From contig NZ_CP065958.1 in assembly GCF_041270065.1 (NCBI RefSeq), positions 4,774,001 through 4,838,000 of the forward strand: a stretch of DNA of 64,000 nt. Direction: 5' to 3'. The stretch is from Streptomyces fradiae. Lineage in GTDB: Bacteria > Actinomycetota > Actinomycetes > Streptomycetales > Streptomycetaceae. The stretch's first letter is position 1; every line of letters begins with the position of its first letter. A program made the position numbers and the translations under genes. Below, in pieces: positions 44,070-53,775 of the stretch. The notes below the pieces were generated by a model. The model was not told the origin of the DNA and did not search any database. It worked only from the letters and a program-made list of their open reading frames with translations.

Positions 44070-45008
44070 ATGCAGCTAGTACGACAAAAAGAACAGAGGC
44101 ATGGATTCCGGTCCGTGCGGGCGTCCGTGCGGGTGGTCGGGGCCGCCCTGCTCGTCGCCGCCCTGGGCTCCGCCTGCGCGAGCCCCGCCGCCGAGGAGAA
44201 GCCCGCCCCGGCCAAGCCGGCCGCCGGCCAGCAGCCGCGCGCCGAGGGCGCGGCCGGCGCGCTCAACGCGTACGTCGAGCGGGTCCGCAAGGCGCGGGCC
44301 GCGCGGGTCGCCGCCGCGAAGAAGTGGGGTCTCGCCCAGCCGCCGATCGAGGCGCCCGAACCGCCCAAGGTGAAGCCGAAGATCACCACCCGCAAGGGCT
44401 TCGAGACCGACGGGACGGGCCTGCCGCCGGTCTTCACCACCGTGCCGACCAAGCAGAAGATCGTCTTCCTGACGATCGACGACGGCGCCGAGAAGGACCC
44501 CGCGCTGCTGCGCATGATGAGCGAGCTGAAGATCCCGTACAGCGCCTTCCTCAGCAACTACCTGGTGAAGGACGACTACGGCTACTTCAAGAAGATGCAG
44601 GGCGAGGGCGTGACCCTGAACAACCACACGCTCACCCACCCCTATCTGCCCGGTCTCGACTACGACGACCAGAAGCGGCAGATCTGCGGGATGCAGGACA
44701 TCATCCAGAAGCAGTTCGGCCAGCGGCCCCGGCTGTTCCGGCCGCCGTACGGCAACTACAACGAGGACACGCTGCGGGCCGCCAAGTCCTGCGGCGTGAA
44801 GGCCGTTCCGCTGTGGGCGTCGGAGGCCTTCGCCGACCACATGGAGTGGCGCGAGTGGGACCGGGACCTGCACCCCGGCGACATCATCCTCACCCACTTC
44901 CGTGGCAAGGGGGACTGGAAGGGCTCCATGCCGGACATGATCCGTCTGGTGATGAAGACGATCACGGCCAAGGGGTACGCGGTGGCGAAGCTCGAGGACT
45001 ACGTATGA
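44070..45008 (+). CDS. Polysaccharide deacetylase (CE4), copy 2, probable lipoprotein
   Basis: 312 aa. Signal segment FRSVRASVRVVGAALLVAALGSAC ends in a non-ideal lipobox (GSAC), then a linker and a CE4 domain: FLTIDDGAEKD, NNHTLTHPYL, RLFRPPYGNYNE and HPGDIILTHFRG. Domain order and motifs match copy 1 (38699-39565), and both end AKLEDYV/ARLEDYV, so they are paralogues. ATG 44070 is chosen because CAGGAT stands 8 nt upstream; an in-frame GTG 43914 is less likely. A small lipoprotein gene overlaps its stop. Confidence 0.83.
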   Translation: MQLVRQKEQRHGFRSVRASVRVVGAALLVAALGSACASPAAEEKPAPAKPAAGQQPRAEGAAGALNAYVERVRKARAARVAAAKKWGLAQPPIEAPEPPKVKPKITTRKGFETDGTGLPPVFTTVPTKQKIVFLTIDDGAEKDPALLRMMSELKIPYSAFLSNYLVKDDYGYFKKMQGEGVTLNNHTLTHPYLPGLDYDDQKRQICGMQDIIQKQFGQRPRLFRPPYGNYNEDTLRAAKSCGVKAVPLWASEAFADHMEWREWDRDLHPGDIILTHFRGKGDWKGSMPDMIRLVMKTITAKGYAVAKLEDYV

Positions 45009-45214
45009 GCCGGGCGCGCCGGCCGATCGCCGCCCTGGCCCTGGCCGGCGCGCTGCTCGCGGCCCTCCCGGCCTGCGCCCCCTCGGTCGACCCGTTCGAG
45101 CGGCTGGGCCGCAAGGCGGCGGAGCGGGTCACCCCGCATCCCCATCGCGCGGTCCGCCCGGAAGCCCGTCCGGAAGCCCGCCCGGAGGCGCCGCATCACG
45201 CCACGGGGTCGTGA
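45005..45214 (+). CDS. Small lipoprotein with Pro/Arg/Glu repeats
   Basis: 69 aa, MSRARRPIAALALAGALLAALPAC: a short lipoprotein signal with lipobox LPAC (Cys24). The mature part is only ~45 residues, Pro/Arg/Ala-rich with three RPEA units. It overlaps the deacetylase stop by 4 nt (ATGA), so it is translated with it and may assist it at the membrane surface. No family recognised. Confidence 0.65.
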   Translation: MSRARRPIAALALAGALLAALPACAPSVDPFERLGRKAAERVTPHPHRAVRPEARPEARPEAPHHATGS

Positions 45215-45215
45215 A

Positions 45216-45242
45216 TTGGCACTCCGCTTGACCGAGTGCTAA
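45216..45242 (+). promoter_or_regulatory. CIRCE element 1 (HrcA operator)
   Basis: TTGGCACTC-N9-GAGTGCTAA matches the CIRCE consensus (TTAGCACTC-N9-GAGTGCTAA) at 17 of 18 positions. It overlaps the -35 region of the groES promoter. Confidence 0.95.
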
Positions 45243-45257
45243 TCGCGGTCATAGTCT
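45228..45257 (+). promoter_or_regulatory. groES promoter
   Basis: TTGACC (45228-45233), 18-nt spacer, TAGTCT (45252-45257). It is enclosed by the two CIRCE elements, so HrcA bound to either should block it. Confidence 0.8.
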
Positions 45258-45262
45258 CGGCT

Positions 45263-45289
45263 CTGGCACTCCCCGCAGGAGAGTGCCAA
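45263..45289 (+). promoter_or_regulatory. CIRCE element 2 (HrcA operator)
   Basis: CTGGCACTC-N9-GAGTGCCAA, a second CIRCE just downstream of the expected transcription start, within the leader. Confidence 0.9.
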
Positions 45290-45388
45290 CACAGCGACGG
45301 GCAGGTCCGGCACCCGCGACGACGGATCCACCTGGTCGCCACCTCAGACAGTCAACCCCGTGAGATCACCGAAGGGGGAGGTCGGATC

Positions 45389-45697
45389 GTGACGACCGCC
45401 AGCTCCAAGGTTGCCATCAAGCCGCTTGAGGACCGCATCGTGGTCCAGCCGCTCGACGCCGAGCAGACCACGGCCTCTGGCCTGGTCATCCCGGACACCG
45501 CGAAGGAGAAGCCCCAGGAGGGCGCCGTCCTCGCCGTGGGCCCGGGCCGCTTCGAGAACGGCGAGCGTCTTCCGCTCGACGTGAAGGTCGGCGACGTCGT
45601 GCTCTACAGCAAGTACGGCGGCACCGAGGTGAAGTACAACGGCGACGAGTACCTCGTCCTCTCGGCTCGCGACGTGCTCGCGATCATCGAGAAGTAA
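45389..45697 (+). CDS. groES: Co-chaperonin GroES
   Basis: GroES caps the GroEL folding chamber. The 102-aa product begins [20 protein letters not shown] and has the mobile loop [19 protein letters not shown] and [22 protein letters not shown] 45389 has GGGGGAG 8-9 nt upstream; the longer open frame crosses the promoter and is not coding. The gene is under HrcA/CIRCE heat-shock control and upstream of groEL1. Confidence 0.97.
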   Translation: MTTASSKVAIKPLEDRIVVQPLDAEQTTASGLVIPDTAKEKPQEGAVLAVGPGRFENGERLPLDVKVGDVVLYSKYGGTEVKYNGDEYLVLSARDVLAIIEK

Positions 45698-45730
45698 TTC
45701 ACCAAGGCACCTGAAGCCAGATGCTTTGAG

Positions 45731-45781
45731 CTGCGCCCCTGACCCCCTGGTTTCCCCGTGGGCGTCCAGGGGCGCAGTTTT
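45731..45781 (+). terminator. Terminator between groES and groEL1
   Basis: A perfect 11-bp stem (CTGCGCCCCTG/CAGGGGCGCAG, 45731-45741 with 45767-45777) followed directly by TTTT. It lies inside the operon, so it probably acts as a partial terminator or processing site that gives more groES than groEL1 message. Confidence 0.8.
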
Positions 45782-45807
45782 CGTTCAACGATTTCCGAGA
45801 GGGCTGA

Positions 45808-47486
<1,679 letters not shown>

Positions 47487-47491
47487 GTAAG

Positions 47492-47534
47492 ACCGAGGCC
47501 CGGTGCTCCCGTCGCGGGAGCACCGGGCCTCGGT
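47492..47534. terminator. Bidirectional terminator after groEL1
   Basis: A perfect 20-bp inverted repeat (47492-47511 with 47515-47534) with a TCG loop, between two convergent genes. Confidence 0.9.
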
Positions 47535-47545
47535 GCTGTTCCGAT

Positions 47546-48244
47546 CTAGGCCTCCACGGCGCCGAGCTGCCCCATCAGACCGAGCAGGTCGTACTGCCAC
47601 CAGCCCTCCACGATCTTGCCGTCGTCCCGGCAGCGGTGGATGACGGTGCCGGTCATCGACACCTCCATGCCGGTCGGCTGGAGCCCCATGAAGTCCCCGG
47701 TGTGGCTGCCCCGCCAGGTCCACCGGGTGCAGACCCGGTCGCCCTCGGCGATCTGGTCGTCCACGGTGAAGGCGAAGTCGAAGCCGCCCCGCCACATCGC
47801 GACCTCGCGCTGGACCGCGTCCATCCCGATGACGTCCTGCTCGTTGGTCGGATCGTGGTCGTGGTAGCCCTCGGCGAGGACCTCGTCGAGCAGCGCCAGC
47901 TCCGGTTCGTTCGCGAACATGTCCAGGAGCCGCCGGGCGTTCGCCTTGTAGAGCGCCTCGTCGCGCACCACGTCCAGGTCGGTGAAGGTCGGCATCTCGT
48001 CACAGAGCGCGACCATCTCCCGGAAGATCCGGTCGGTCTCGGGGAGCTGCGAGTTCCGCATGGCCACGTCGTACGAGGGGAACTCGACGATCTCCACCAC
48101 GTGGGAGGCGTCGGAGCGGTCCTTGCCGACGATGCTGTGGGTGGCGGTCCGCTTGCCCTTGGTCTGCTCGACCCACTGGTCCATCAGCCGGTTCAGGTCG
48201 TCGATCCGGCTGGTCTTGCAGTCGATGATCTGTACGAAACTCAT
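47546..48244 (-). CDS. ABM-like/SnoaL-like two-domain protein
   Basis: 232 aa, no signal peptide. Residues ~1-90 look like a dimeric ferredoxin-like (ABM) domain (FVQIIDCKTSRIDDLNRLMDQWVEQT... HVVEIVEFPSYDVAMRNS). Residues ~100-225 are a SnoaL/NTF2-like domain of the ester-cyclase type (LDEVLAEGYHDHDPTNEQDVIGMDAVQ, TRWTWRGSHTGDFMGLQPTGMEVSMTG, GKIVEGWWQYD). SnoaL domains act in polyketide tailoring or as general small-molecule binding pockets, so the role is open. GGGAGGCGTC gives the ribosome-binding site. Confidence 0.75.
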   Translation of the reverse strand: MSFVQIIDCKTSRIDDLNRLMDQWVEQTKGKRTATHSIVGKDRSDASHVVEIVEFPSYDVAMRNSQLPETDRIFREMVALCDEMPTFTDLDVVRDEALYKANARRLLDMFANEPELALLDEVLAEGYHDHDPTNEQDVIGMDAVQREVAMWRGGFDFAFTVDDQIAEGDRVCTRWTWRGSHTGDFMGLQPTGMEVSMTGTVIHRCRDDGKIVEGWWQYDLLGLMGQLGAVEA

Positions 48245-48307
48245 GACGCCTCCCGGAGACGTCCGAGGGCGGGGTAGGACCTCTCCAGTCTAGGTCCGCC
48301 CCCTCCA

Positions 48308-48346
48308 GGTGCGCCCTTTACGCCGACGGTGCGCCTGTTACGCCGA
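48308..48346. repeat. 20-bp period duplication at the dehydrogenase 3' end
   Basis: GGTGCGCC-ct-TTACGCCGA (48308-48326) and GGTGCGCC-tg-TTACGCCGA (48328-48346). The second copy contains the minus-strand TAA of the downstream dehydrogenase, so the stop region is duplicated. Confidence 0.85.
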
Positions 48347-49357
48347 GCGCGTCAGGTCCGCCGCCCGTACCTCCTCCGCGAACGGCTCCCCGGCCGCGTA
48401 CCGCGCCACCTCCGCGAGCGCCTGGTCGGCCATCCGGTGCAGTTCGTTGCCGAGGGAGCCGGCGACGTGCGGCGTGAGCAGCACGTTGGGGAGGGTGTAG
48501 AGCGGGGAGTCCGGGGGCGGGAGCTCGGGGTCGGTGACGTCGAGGACCGCGTGCAGCCGGCCCGCGACGAGGTGGGGGAGGAGCGCGTCCTCGTCGACGA
48601 GGGAGCCGCGGGCGGTGTTGATCAGGGTCGCGCCGTCGGGCATCGCGGCGAGCTGGCGGGCTCCGATCATGCGGTACGTGGCGGGGAGTTGGGGCGCGTG
48701 CACGGAGACGACCGTGGCGCGGGCGCACAGTTCGTCCAGGCCGACGAGTTCGACTCCGGGCGGGGCCTCGGTGACGTACGGGTCGTGGAGCAGCACGTCG
48801 AGGTCGAAGGGGCGCAGCAGGTCGAGGACCCGGCGGCCGATGCGCGAGGCGCCGACGATGCCGACGGTCCTGCGGTAGTTGCCCCAGGTCGTGGACTCGG
48901 CGAGCCAGGCCTGGTCGGTGCGGAGTTCGGCGTACTGCTGGGCGGAGCGCAGCACCCGCTTCCCGGCGAAGAGGATGGCGGCGAGGGTGTATTCGGCGAC
49001 CGGCAGGGCGTTGGCGGCGGCGGCCGAGGTGACCGTGATGCCGCGCTGCCAGCAGGCGTCGGTGATGTGGTGCTTGACCGAGCCGGCCGCGTGGACGACC
49101 GCCTTGAGGCGCGGGGCGCGGGCGAGCACCTCGGGGGTGAGCGGGGTGGCGCCCCAGCAGGTGAGCAGGAGTTCGGCCTCGGCGAGGGCTTCGGCGGCCG
49201 GGCCTTCCGGTGCGGTGAGGTCGTGGGCGACGAGCTGCGGGTCGGTGCGGGTGAGCGCGGCGAGCCGGGTCCGGTGGTCCTCGGTGAGCAGGCGTTCGGC
49301 GACGCCGGGGCCCATGGCGAGGAGGAGCCGGGGGCGATGGTCAGTGGTGGGGTGCAT
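48338..49357 (-). CDS. D-isomer-specific 2-hydroxyacid dehydrogenase family protein
   Basis: 339 aa. NAD-binding signature VGIVGASRIGRRVLDLLRPFD (~163-183), the Arg-containing LINTARGSLVDEDAL and the catalytic-His block NVLLTPHVAGS are present, so a 2-ketoacid/2-hydroxyacid oxidoreductase is likely, with substrate unknown. It lies 17 nt after the second permease gene and is probably the last gene of the sugar-transport operon, where it may process an imported sugar acid. Confidence 0.88.
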   Translation of the reverse strand: MHPTTDHRPRLLLAMGPGVAERLLTEDHRTRLAALTRTDPQLVAHDLTAPEGPAAEALAEAELLLTCWGATPLTPEVLARAPRLKAVVHAAGSVKHHITDACWQRGITVTSAAAANALPVAEYTLAAILFAGKRVLRSAQQYAELRTDQAWLAESTTWGNYRRTVGIVGASRIGRRVLDLLRPFDLDVLLHDPYVTEAPPGVELVGLDELCARATVVSVHAPQLPATYRMIGARQLAAMPDGATLINTARGSLVDEDALLPHLVAGRLHAVLDVTDPELPPPDSPLYTLPNVLLTPHVAGSLGNELHRMADQALAEVARYAAGEPFAEEVRAADLTRSA

Positions 49358-49374
49358 CGTGGGATCTGTGTTCC

Positions 49375-50241
49375 TCACTTGACGCTGCCGGCGGTCAGTC
49401 CCGCCTTCCAGTGGCGCTGCAGGGAGACGAAGGCGACCACGAGGGGGACGACGGCGAGCAGGGATCCGGTGACGACGAGGGGGTAGTAGTCGGGTTCGGC
49501 GTGGGCGTTGCTGTTCCACGCGTAGAGGCCGAGGCTCAGCGGGAAGAGCTTCTGGTCCGAGAGCATCACCAGGGGGAGGAAGAAGTTGTTCCAGATCGCG
49601 GTGAACTGGAAGAGGAAGACGGTCACGAAGCCGGGCATGACCATGCGCAGTCCGATGGACCAGAAGGCGCGCAGTTCGCCGGCCCCGTCGATACGGGCGG
49701 CTTCGAGGGCCTCGTCGGGGATGTAGCCGGCGCTGAACACCCGGGCGAGGTAGACGCCGAAGGGGTTCACGAGGACGGGGACGAGCACGGCCCAGTAGGT
49801 GTTGACGATGCCGATCTCGCTGGCGAGCAGATACATGGGCAGGGCGAGCGCGGTGGTGGGCACGAGCACGCCGAGTAGCACGACGCCGAACAGCTTCTCC
49901 TTGCCGGGGAAGTCGTACTTGTCGAAGGCGTAGCCCGCGGCGACGCTGATCAGCGAGCAGGCCAGCGCGCCGACGCCCGCGTACAGCAGGCTGTTGAGGT
50001 ACCAGTGGAAGTAGACGCCGTCGTTGTACGCGGCGAGCCGGCTCAGGTTGCCGCCGAGGTCGAAGCCCTCGAAGGAGAAGGCGTCTCCGGCGAGCAGGTC
50101 GCCGGTGTTCTTGGTGGCGGCGGTCAGCAGCCAGACCAGCGGGAAGAGCATGTAGCCGACGGCGAGCAGCAGGGCGCCGTTGACGGCGGTCTTCGACAGC
50201 CAGACGGAGGGCCGGCGGTGGCCCGTGGCGGTGCGGCTCAT
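49375..50241 (-). CDS. Carbohydrate ABC transporter permease (MalG-type)
   Basis: 288 aa with six hydrophobic segments. The coupling-helix EAA motif is EAARIDGAGELRAFWSIGLRMVMPG (~185-209), typical of carbohydrate-uptake CUT1 permeases of the MalG type, with the QRHWKAGLTAGSVK-like C terminus. ATG overlaps the end of the upstream permease by 4 nt (a longer in-frame extension is unsupported). No ATPase gene is in the cluster. Confidence 0.93.
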   Translation of the reverse strand: MSRTATGHRRPSVWLSKTAVNGALLLAVGYMLFPLVWLLTAATKNTGDLLAGDAFSFEGFDLGGNLSRLAAYNDGVYFHWYLNSLLYAGVGALACSLISVAAGYAFDKYDFPGKEKLFGVVLLGVLVPTTALALPMYLLASEIGIVNTYWAVLVPVLVNPFGVYLARVFSAGYIPDEALEAARIDGAGELRAFWSIGLRMVMPGFVTVFLFQFTAIWNNFFLPLVMLSDQKLFPLSLGLYAWNSNAHAEPDYYPLVVTGSLLAVVPLVVAFVSLQRHWKAGLTAGSVK

Positions 50242-51128
50242 GCTGCCCTCCCCTTCTTGCGTCCGGTCAGCCGGGTCACGGCGAAGGAGAGCAGGGCGGC
50301 CGTCAGGGCGAGGAGTACGGAGGCGGCCGCGGCGAGCCCGTAGTCGTTGCGGTCGAAGGCGGCGGTGTACGCGTACATGTTGGGCGTCCAGGTGGAGGTG
50401 ACGGCGGAGCCGGTGCCCTTGTTGAGGATGAGCGGCTCGGTGAAGAGCTGGAGCGAGCCGATGAGGGTGAACAGGGCCACCATCACCAGGGAGGCCCGGA
50501 TCAGCGGGAGTTTGATGGCGAGGGCGATCCGCCAGGCGCCGGCGCCGTCGACGGTGGCGGCCTCCAGGACGGAGCGGTCGATGGCCTGCAGGGCCGCGTA
50601 GAAGATCACCATGTTGTAGCCGAGCCATTCCCACAGCGCGATGTTGACGACGGAGGGGAGGGTGCCTTCGGGGGAGAAGAAGTCGAAGCCGATGCCGCCG
50701 GACTCCATGGCCCGCACGACCGGGCTGAGCTGCGGGGTGTAGAGGTAGACCCAGATCAGCGCGGCGATGATGCCGGGGACGGCGTGCGGCAGGAACAGCG
50801 CGAGCTGGAAGAAGCGGCGGGCGCGGGCCAGCGTCGAGTCGAGCAGCAGGGCGAGGCCGAGGGCCCCGGCGAGCAGCAGCGGGATGTAGAACAGGCAGTA
50901 TCCGAGCAGCACGCCGAAGCCCTCGCGGAAGGCCCGGTCACCCAGCGCCGCGGTGTAGTTGTCGAGTCCGCTGAAGACGGTCTCGGCGCCGCCGAAGCCC
51001 AGTCCCGACTGCTTCTCGGTGAAGAGGCTGAGCCAGACCGCGTAGCCGATCGGGATCACCATCACCGCGGTGAAGAGCAGGAAGAACGGGGTCAGCAGGG
51101 TCGCCGCCGCGCGGGTGCGGGCCTTCAC
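50238..51128 (-). CDS. Carbohydrate ABC transporter permease (MalF-type)
   Basis: 296 aa, six hydrophobic segments, CUT1 MalF/UgpA-type. Coupling motif EAATVDGAGAWRIALAIKLPLIRA (~188-211), preceded by YAALQAIDRSVL. Start GTG 51128 lies 4 nt after the binding-protein stop. It works with the MalG-type partner and the lipoprotein receptor encoded on either side. Confidence 0.93.
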   Translation of the reverse strand: MKARTRAAATLLTPFFLLFTAVMVIPIGYAVWLSLFTEKQSGLGFGGAETVFSGLDNYTAALGDRAFREGFGVLLGYCLFYIPLLLAGALGLALLLDSTLARARRFFQLALFLPHAVPGIIAALIWVYLYTPQLSPVVRAMESGGIGFDFFSPEGTLPSVVNIALWEWLGYNMVIFYAALQAIDRSVLEAATVDGAGAWRIALAIKLPLIRASLVMVALFTLIGSLQLFTEPLILNKGTGSAVTSTWTPNMYAYTAAFDRNDYGLAAAASVLLALTAALLSFAVTRLTGRKKGRAA

Positions 51129-51132
51129 GGGA

Positions 51133-52443
51133 TCAGCCCTCGACCTTCAGTCCGCGCTTGGTGAGCTCGGCGACGGTGGCGTCGTGGCCGGCCTTGACGG
51201 CGTCGGTGATGCGCGGGCCGCCCGGGGCGAGCTTGCCGAACTGGTCCTTGATGGTGGTGTTGGTGGTGCCGGTGGTCGGCCCCCAGGCCCACGTGCCGTC
51301 GATGGAGGCGCCGGCCTCCTCGAACAGGGCGTAGATGTCCTGGCCGCCGTAGTAGCCGGCGTCGAAGACCGACTTGGCGACCGGGCGCAGTGCGGTGGCG
51401 GCGGGGAAGGCGCTGGAGGTGCCGGAGGCGATGCGGGCCTTCACGCCGGCCTCGGTGGTGGACATCCACTCGGCGAACTCGACGGCCGCGGCCTTCTTCT
51501 TGCTGTCCTTGGTGACGGCGAAGGAGGTGCCGCCGAGCATGCCGCTGGCGGGGGTGCCCCAGTTCGGCATGGGGGCGACGGCCCACTTGCCGCTCTGCTC
51601 GGGCAGGGTGCCCTTGAGGACGCCGGCGCCCCAGGAGGCGCCGAGGTAGCCGATGGTGGTGCCGTTCTTGAGGGAGCCGGTCCACTCGGGGCTGAAGGAG
51701 GCGTCCTTGTGGACGAGGTCGGCGTCGAGCAGGCCCTGCCAGTAGCCGGCGACCTTGGTGGTGGCCGGGTCGGTGGTGTCGATCTTCCAGGTGTCGTTCT
51801 CGGCCTTGAACCACTGGGCGCCGGCCTGCCAGGCCATGGCCTCGAAGGTGGTGGGGTCGTCCGGGAAGAAGGTGGCGATCCGGGCCTTGGCGTCGGCCTT
51901 CTTGACCTTCTCGGCGGCGGCCTTGAACTCGTCCCAGGTCTTGGGCACGTCGACCTGGTACTTCGCGAACAGGTCCTTGCGGTAGAAGAAGGCCTGCGGG
52001 GCGGCGTCGAAGGGCACCGCCCAGCTCTTGCCGCCGAGCGTGGTGAGCTCCACGGCCTGCGGCAGCAGCTTGCCGCGGTCCTGCTCGGTGAACTGGTCGC
52101 CGATGTCCTGGAGCGCGCCGGAGGAGACGAACTCGGGGAGCGAGGAGTACTCGATGGAGACGAGGTCGGGGGCGTTGCCCGCCTTCACGGCGTTGGAGAT
52201 CTTGGCGTAGCCGCCGGCGGTGCCGGAGGGGATCTCCTCGAACGTGACCTGCATGTTCTTGTGGGAGGCGTTGAACGCGTCGACCACGTCCTTGGACCCC
52301 TTGGCCCAGCCCCAGAAGGTGATGGTGACGGGCCCGTCCGCGTCGGTCTCGCCGGCGCCGCCTCCGCCGCAGGCCGTGAGGACGGCCAGGGCGGTGGCGG
52401 CGCCTGCTATGACACGGGACGTTCTGCTCCAACTGCGGCTCAC
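51133..52443 (-). CDS. Sugar ABC transporter substrate-binding lipoprotein
   Basis: 436 aa, family 1 extracellular solute-binding protein. Signal peptide with lipobox LTAC (Cys25), then VTITFWGWAKGSKDVVDAFNASHKNMQVTFEEIPSG, YSSLPEFVSSGALQDIGDQF and PFDAAPQAFFYRKDLFAKYQVD, standard features. It probably binds an oligosaccharide released outside the cell. The start is GTG with AGGAG upstream on the minus strand. First gene of the operon binding protein-permease-permease-dehydrogenase. Confidence 0.94.
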   Translation of the reverse strand: MSRSWSRTSRVIAGAATALAVLTACGGGGAGETDADGPVTITFWGWAKGSKDVVDAFNASHKNMQVTFEEIPSGTAGGYAKISNAVKAGNAPDLVSIEYSSLPEFVSSGALQDIGDQFTEQDRGKLLPQAVELTTLGGKSWAVPFDAAPQAFFYRKDLFAKYQVDVPKTWDEFKAAAEKVKKADAKARIATFFPDDPTTFEAMAWQAGAQWFKAENDTWKIDTTDPATTKVAGYWQGLLDADLVHKDASFSPEWTGSLKNGTTIGYLGASWGAGVLKGTLPEQSGKWAVAPMPNWGTPASGMLGGTSFAVTKDSKKKAAAVEFAEWMSTTEAGVKARIASGTSSAFPAATALRPVAKSVFDAGYYGGQDIYALFEEAGASIDGTWAWGPTTGTTNTTIKDQFGKLAPGGPRITDAVKAGHDATVAELTKRGLKVEG

Positions 52444-52487
52444 GGCACGGCTCCTGAGGACGGGGCGGCTGGGACGTTGTGGCCGTG

Positions 52488-52516
52488 ATCCTGAAACCGT
52501 TCCTGAGCGAAGTCAA
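52488..52516 (-). promoter_or_regulatory. Promoter of the sugar ABC transporter operon
   Basis: Minus-strand TTGACT (52516-52511), 17-nt spacer, CAGGAT (52493-52488). The -10 and spacing are identical to those of the DUF2264 promoter at 53776-53804. Confidence 0.7.
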
Positions 52517-52531
52517 GAGCGAAAGATTGAT

Positions 52532-52548
52532 TGATCGAAAAAAGATCA
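52532..52548. promoter_or_regulatory. Candidate operator, transporter side
   Basis: TGATCGAAAAAAGATCA: TGATC and GATCA form an inverted repeat, with the half-site TGATCGAA shared with the other two sites in this locus. It lies 15 bp upstream of the -35. Confidence 0.5.
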
Positions 52549-52569
52549 GACGGGAGATCGGTTGAGAGG

Positions 52570-53706
52570 TCAGATCCTCTCGGCCGGCCGCGCCCCGCAC
52601 GAGGCCCGCACCCGCAGCCGCGGCAGCAGGCTCAGATGCTGCCGTACGGGCTCCTCGCCGTCGCCCGCGGCGGTGCCCGTCAGCCGCTCCACCAGGAGTT
52701 CCGCGGCGGCCCTGCCCACCTCGCGCTTGGGCGGGGCGACCGCCGTGAGCGGGGTGTCGGCGAGCGCGGCGACCTCGTCGTCGTACGCGATCAGGGCCAG
52801 GTCCTCCGGCACCCGCACCTCGAGTTCGGCGAGCCGCTGCACGATCTGGATCGCGTCCACGTCGTTGTGCACGAGGGCCGCGCTGGCCGTCCCCGAGGTC
52901 ACCGCCGTGTGCAGCGCCCGTACCGCCGCCTCGAACCCCGCCGGATCGGTCTCGGCCGGTACGGAGTCGATGACCGGGTGCGGCGCGGCCAGGTCCAGGG
53001 TGCCGAGCGCCTCGGCGTACCCGGCGCGCACCGCGAGCGCCGTCGGGCTGTCCCCGCGGGCCACCAGGAGCGGGGTCGCGTGGCCGAGACCGAGCAGGTG
53101 GCGCAGGGCGAGCAGCACCCCGTGGGCGTGGTCCGACGACACCCGGTCCAGGTCGTCGAGCGCGCTGCCCGGCACGGCCCGGCGCTCCAGGAGCACGGTC
53201 GGCACCGCCAGTTCGGCCGGCCAGTCCCCGTACGCGAGCCGGTCCTCCGGGCCGCGCCAGCCGGGTGCGACGAGCACGCCCTCGGCGCCCGCCGCGATCA
53301 GCCCCTCGGCGCGCGCCCGGTCCTCCTCGGGCCGGTAGTCCGAGATCCGCAGCACGAGCCGCGCGCCCGCCCGCGCGGCGGCCTCGTGCGCGCCCCGGAT
53401 GACCTCGGCGAAGTAGTAGCCGGCGGACGGCGCGAGCAGCCCGAGCACCGGGCCGCCGCCCGCCGCGGGGCCGGCCGGGCCCTGCGCGCGGGGCCAGGAC
53501 ACCTGCCCGTGCACCCGGTCGAGCAGGCCCTTCGCGGCCAGCGCCTCGACGTCCCGGCGCGCGGTCACCGGGGAGACCCCGAGCAGCCCGGCCAGGTCGG
53601 AGACCCGGGCGGTGCCGCGCTCGCGCACCAGGGCCAGCAGTCGGTCGTGTCGTTCGGCAGCACTCTCGCGCACGGTGCGGTTCCCCCTTGCGGTGGTGGT
53701 GGTCAC
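52570..53706 (-). CDS. Hybrid transcriptional regulator, DeoR-type HTH with LacI-type sensor
   Basis: 378 aa. Residues ~17-70 form a DeoR-family winged HTH (RHDRLLALVRERGTARVSDLAGLLGVSPVTARRDVEALAAKGLL). From ~85 to the end is a periplasmic-binding-protein-like sensor of the LacI/GalR kind (GLLAPSAGYYFAEVIRGAHEAAARAGARL, SDHAHGVLLALRHLLGLGH, LVHNDVDAIQIVQRLAELEVRVPEDLALIAYDDE). It probably represses the flanking transporter and hydrolase genes until a sugar ligand binds. GATCGAA-type palindromes flank it on both sides. The GTG start lies 27 bp from the site at 53733-53760, so it may be autoregulated. Confidence 0.88.
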   Translation of the reverse strand: MTTTTARGNRTVRESAAERHDRLLALVRERGTARVSDLAGLLGVSPVTARRDVEALAAKGLLDRVHGQVSWPRAQGPAGPAAGGGPVLGLLAPSAGYYFAEVIRGAHEAAARAGARLVLRISDYRPEEDRARAEGLIAAGAEGVLVAPGWRGPEDRLAYGDWPAELAVPTVLLERRAVPGSALDDLDRVSSDHAHGVLLALRHLLGLGHATPLLVARGDSPTALAVRAGYAEALGTLDLAAPHPVIDSVPAETDPAGFEAAVRALHTAVTSGTASAALVHNDVDAIQIVQRLAELEVRVPEDLALIAYDDEVAALADTPLTAVAPPKREVGRAAAELLVERLTGTAAGDGEEPVRQHLSLLPRLRVRASCGARPAERI

Positions 53707-53732
53707 CCGACCTTAGACCAGGCCGAAGCGAA

Positions 53733-53760
53733 ATGATCGAACGGAAGGAATTTCGATCAT
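53733..53760. promoter_or_regulatory. Candidate operator, regulator side
   Basis: ATGATCGAA (53733-53741) and TTCGATCAT (53752-53760) form a perfect 9-bp inverted repeat with a 10-bp spacer, just upstream of the regulator gene. Confidence 0.6.
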
Positions 53761-53775
53761 TCGCTCCATCACCCC

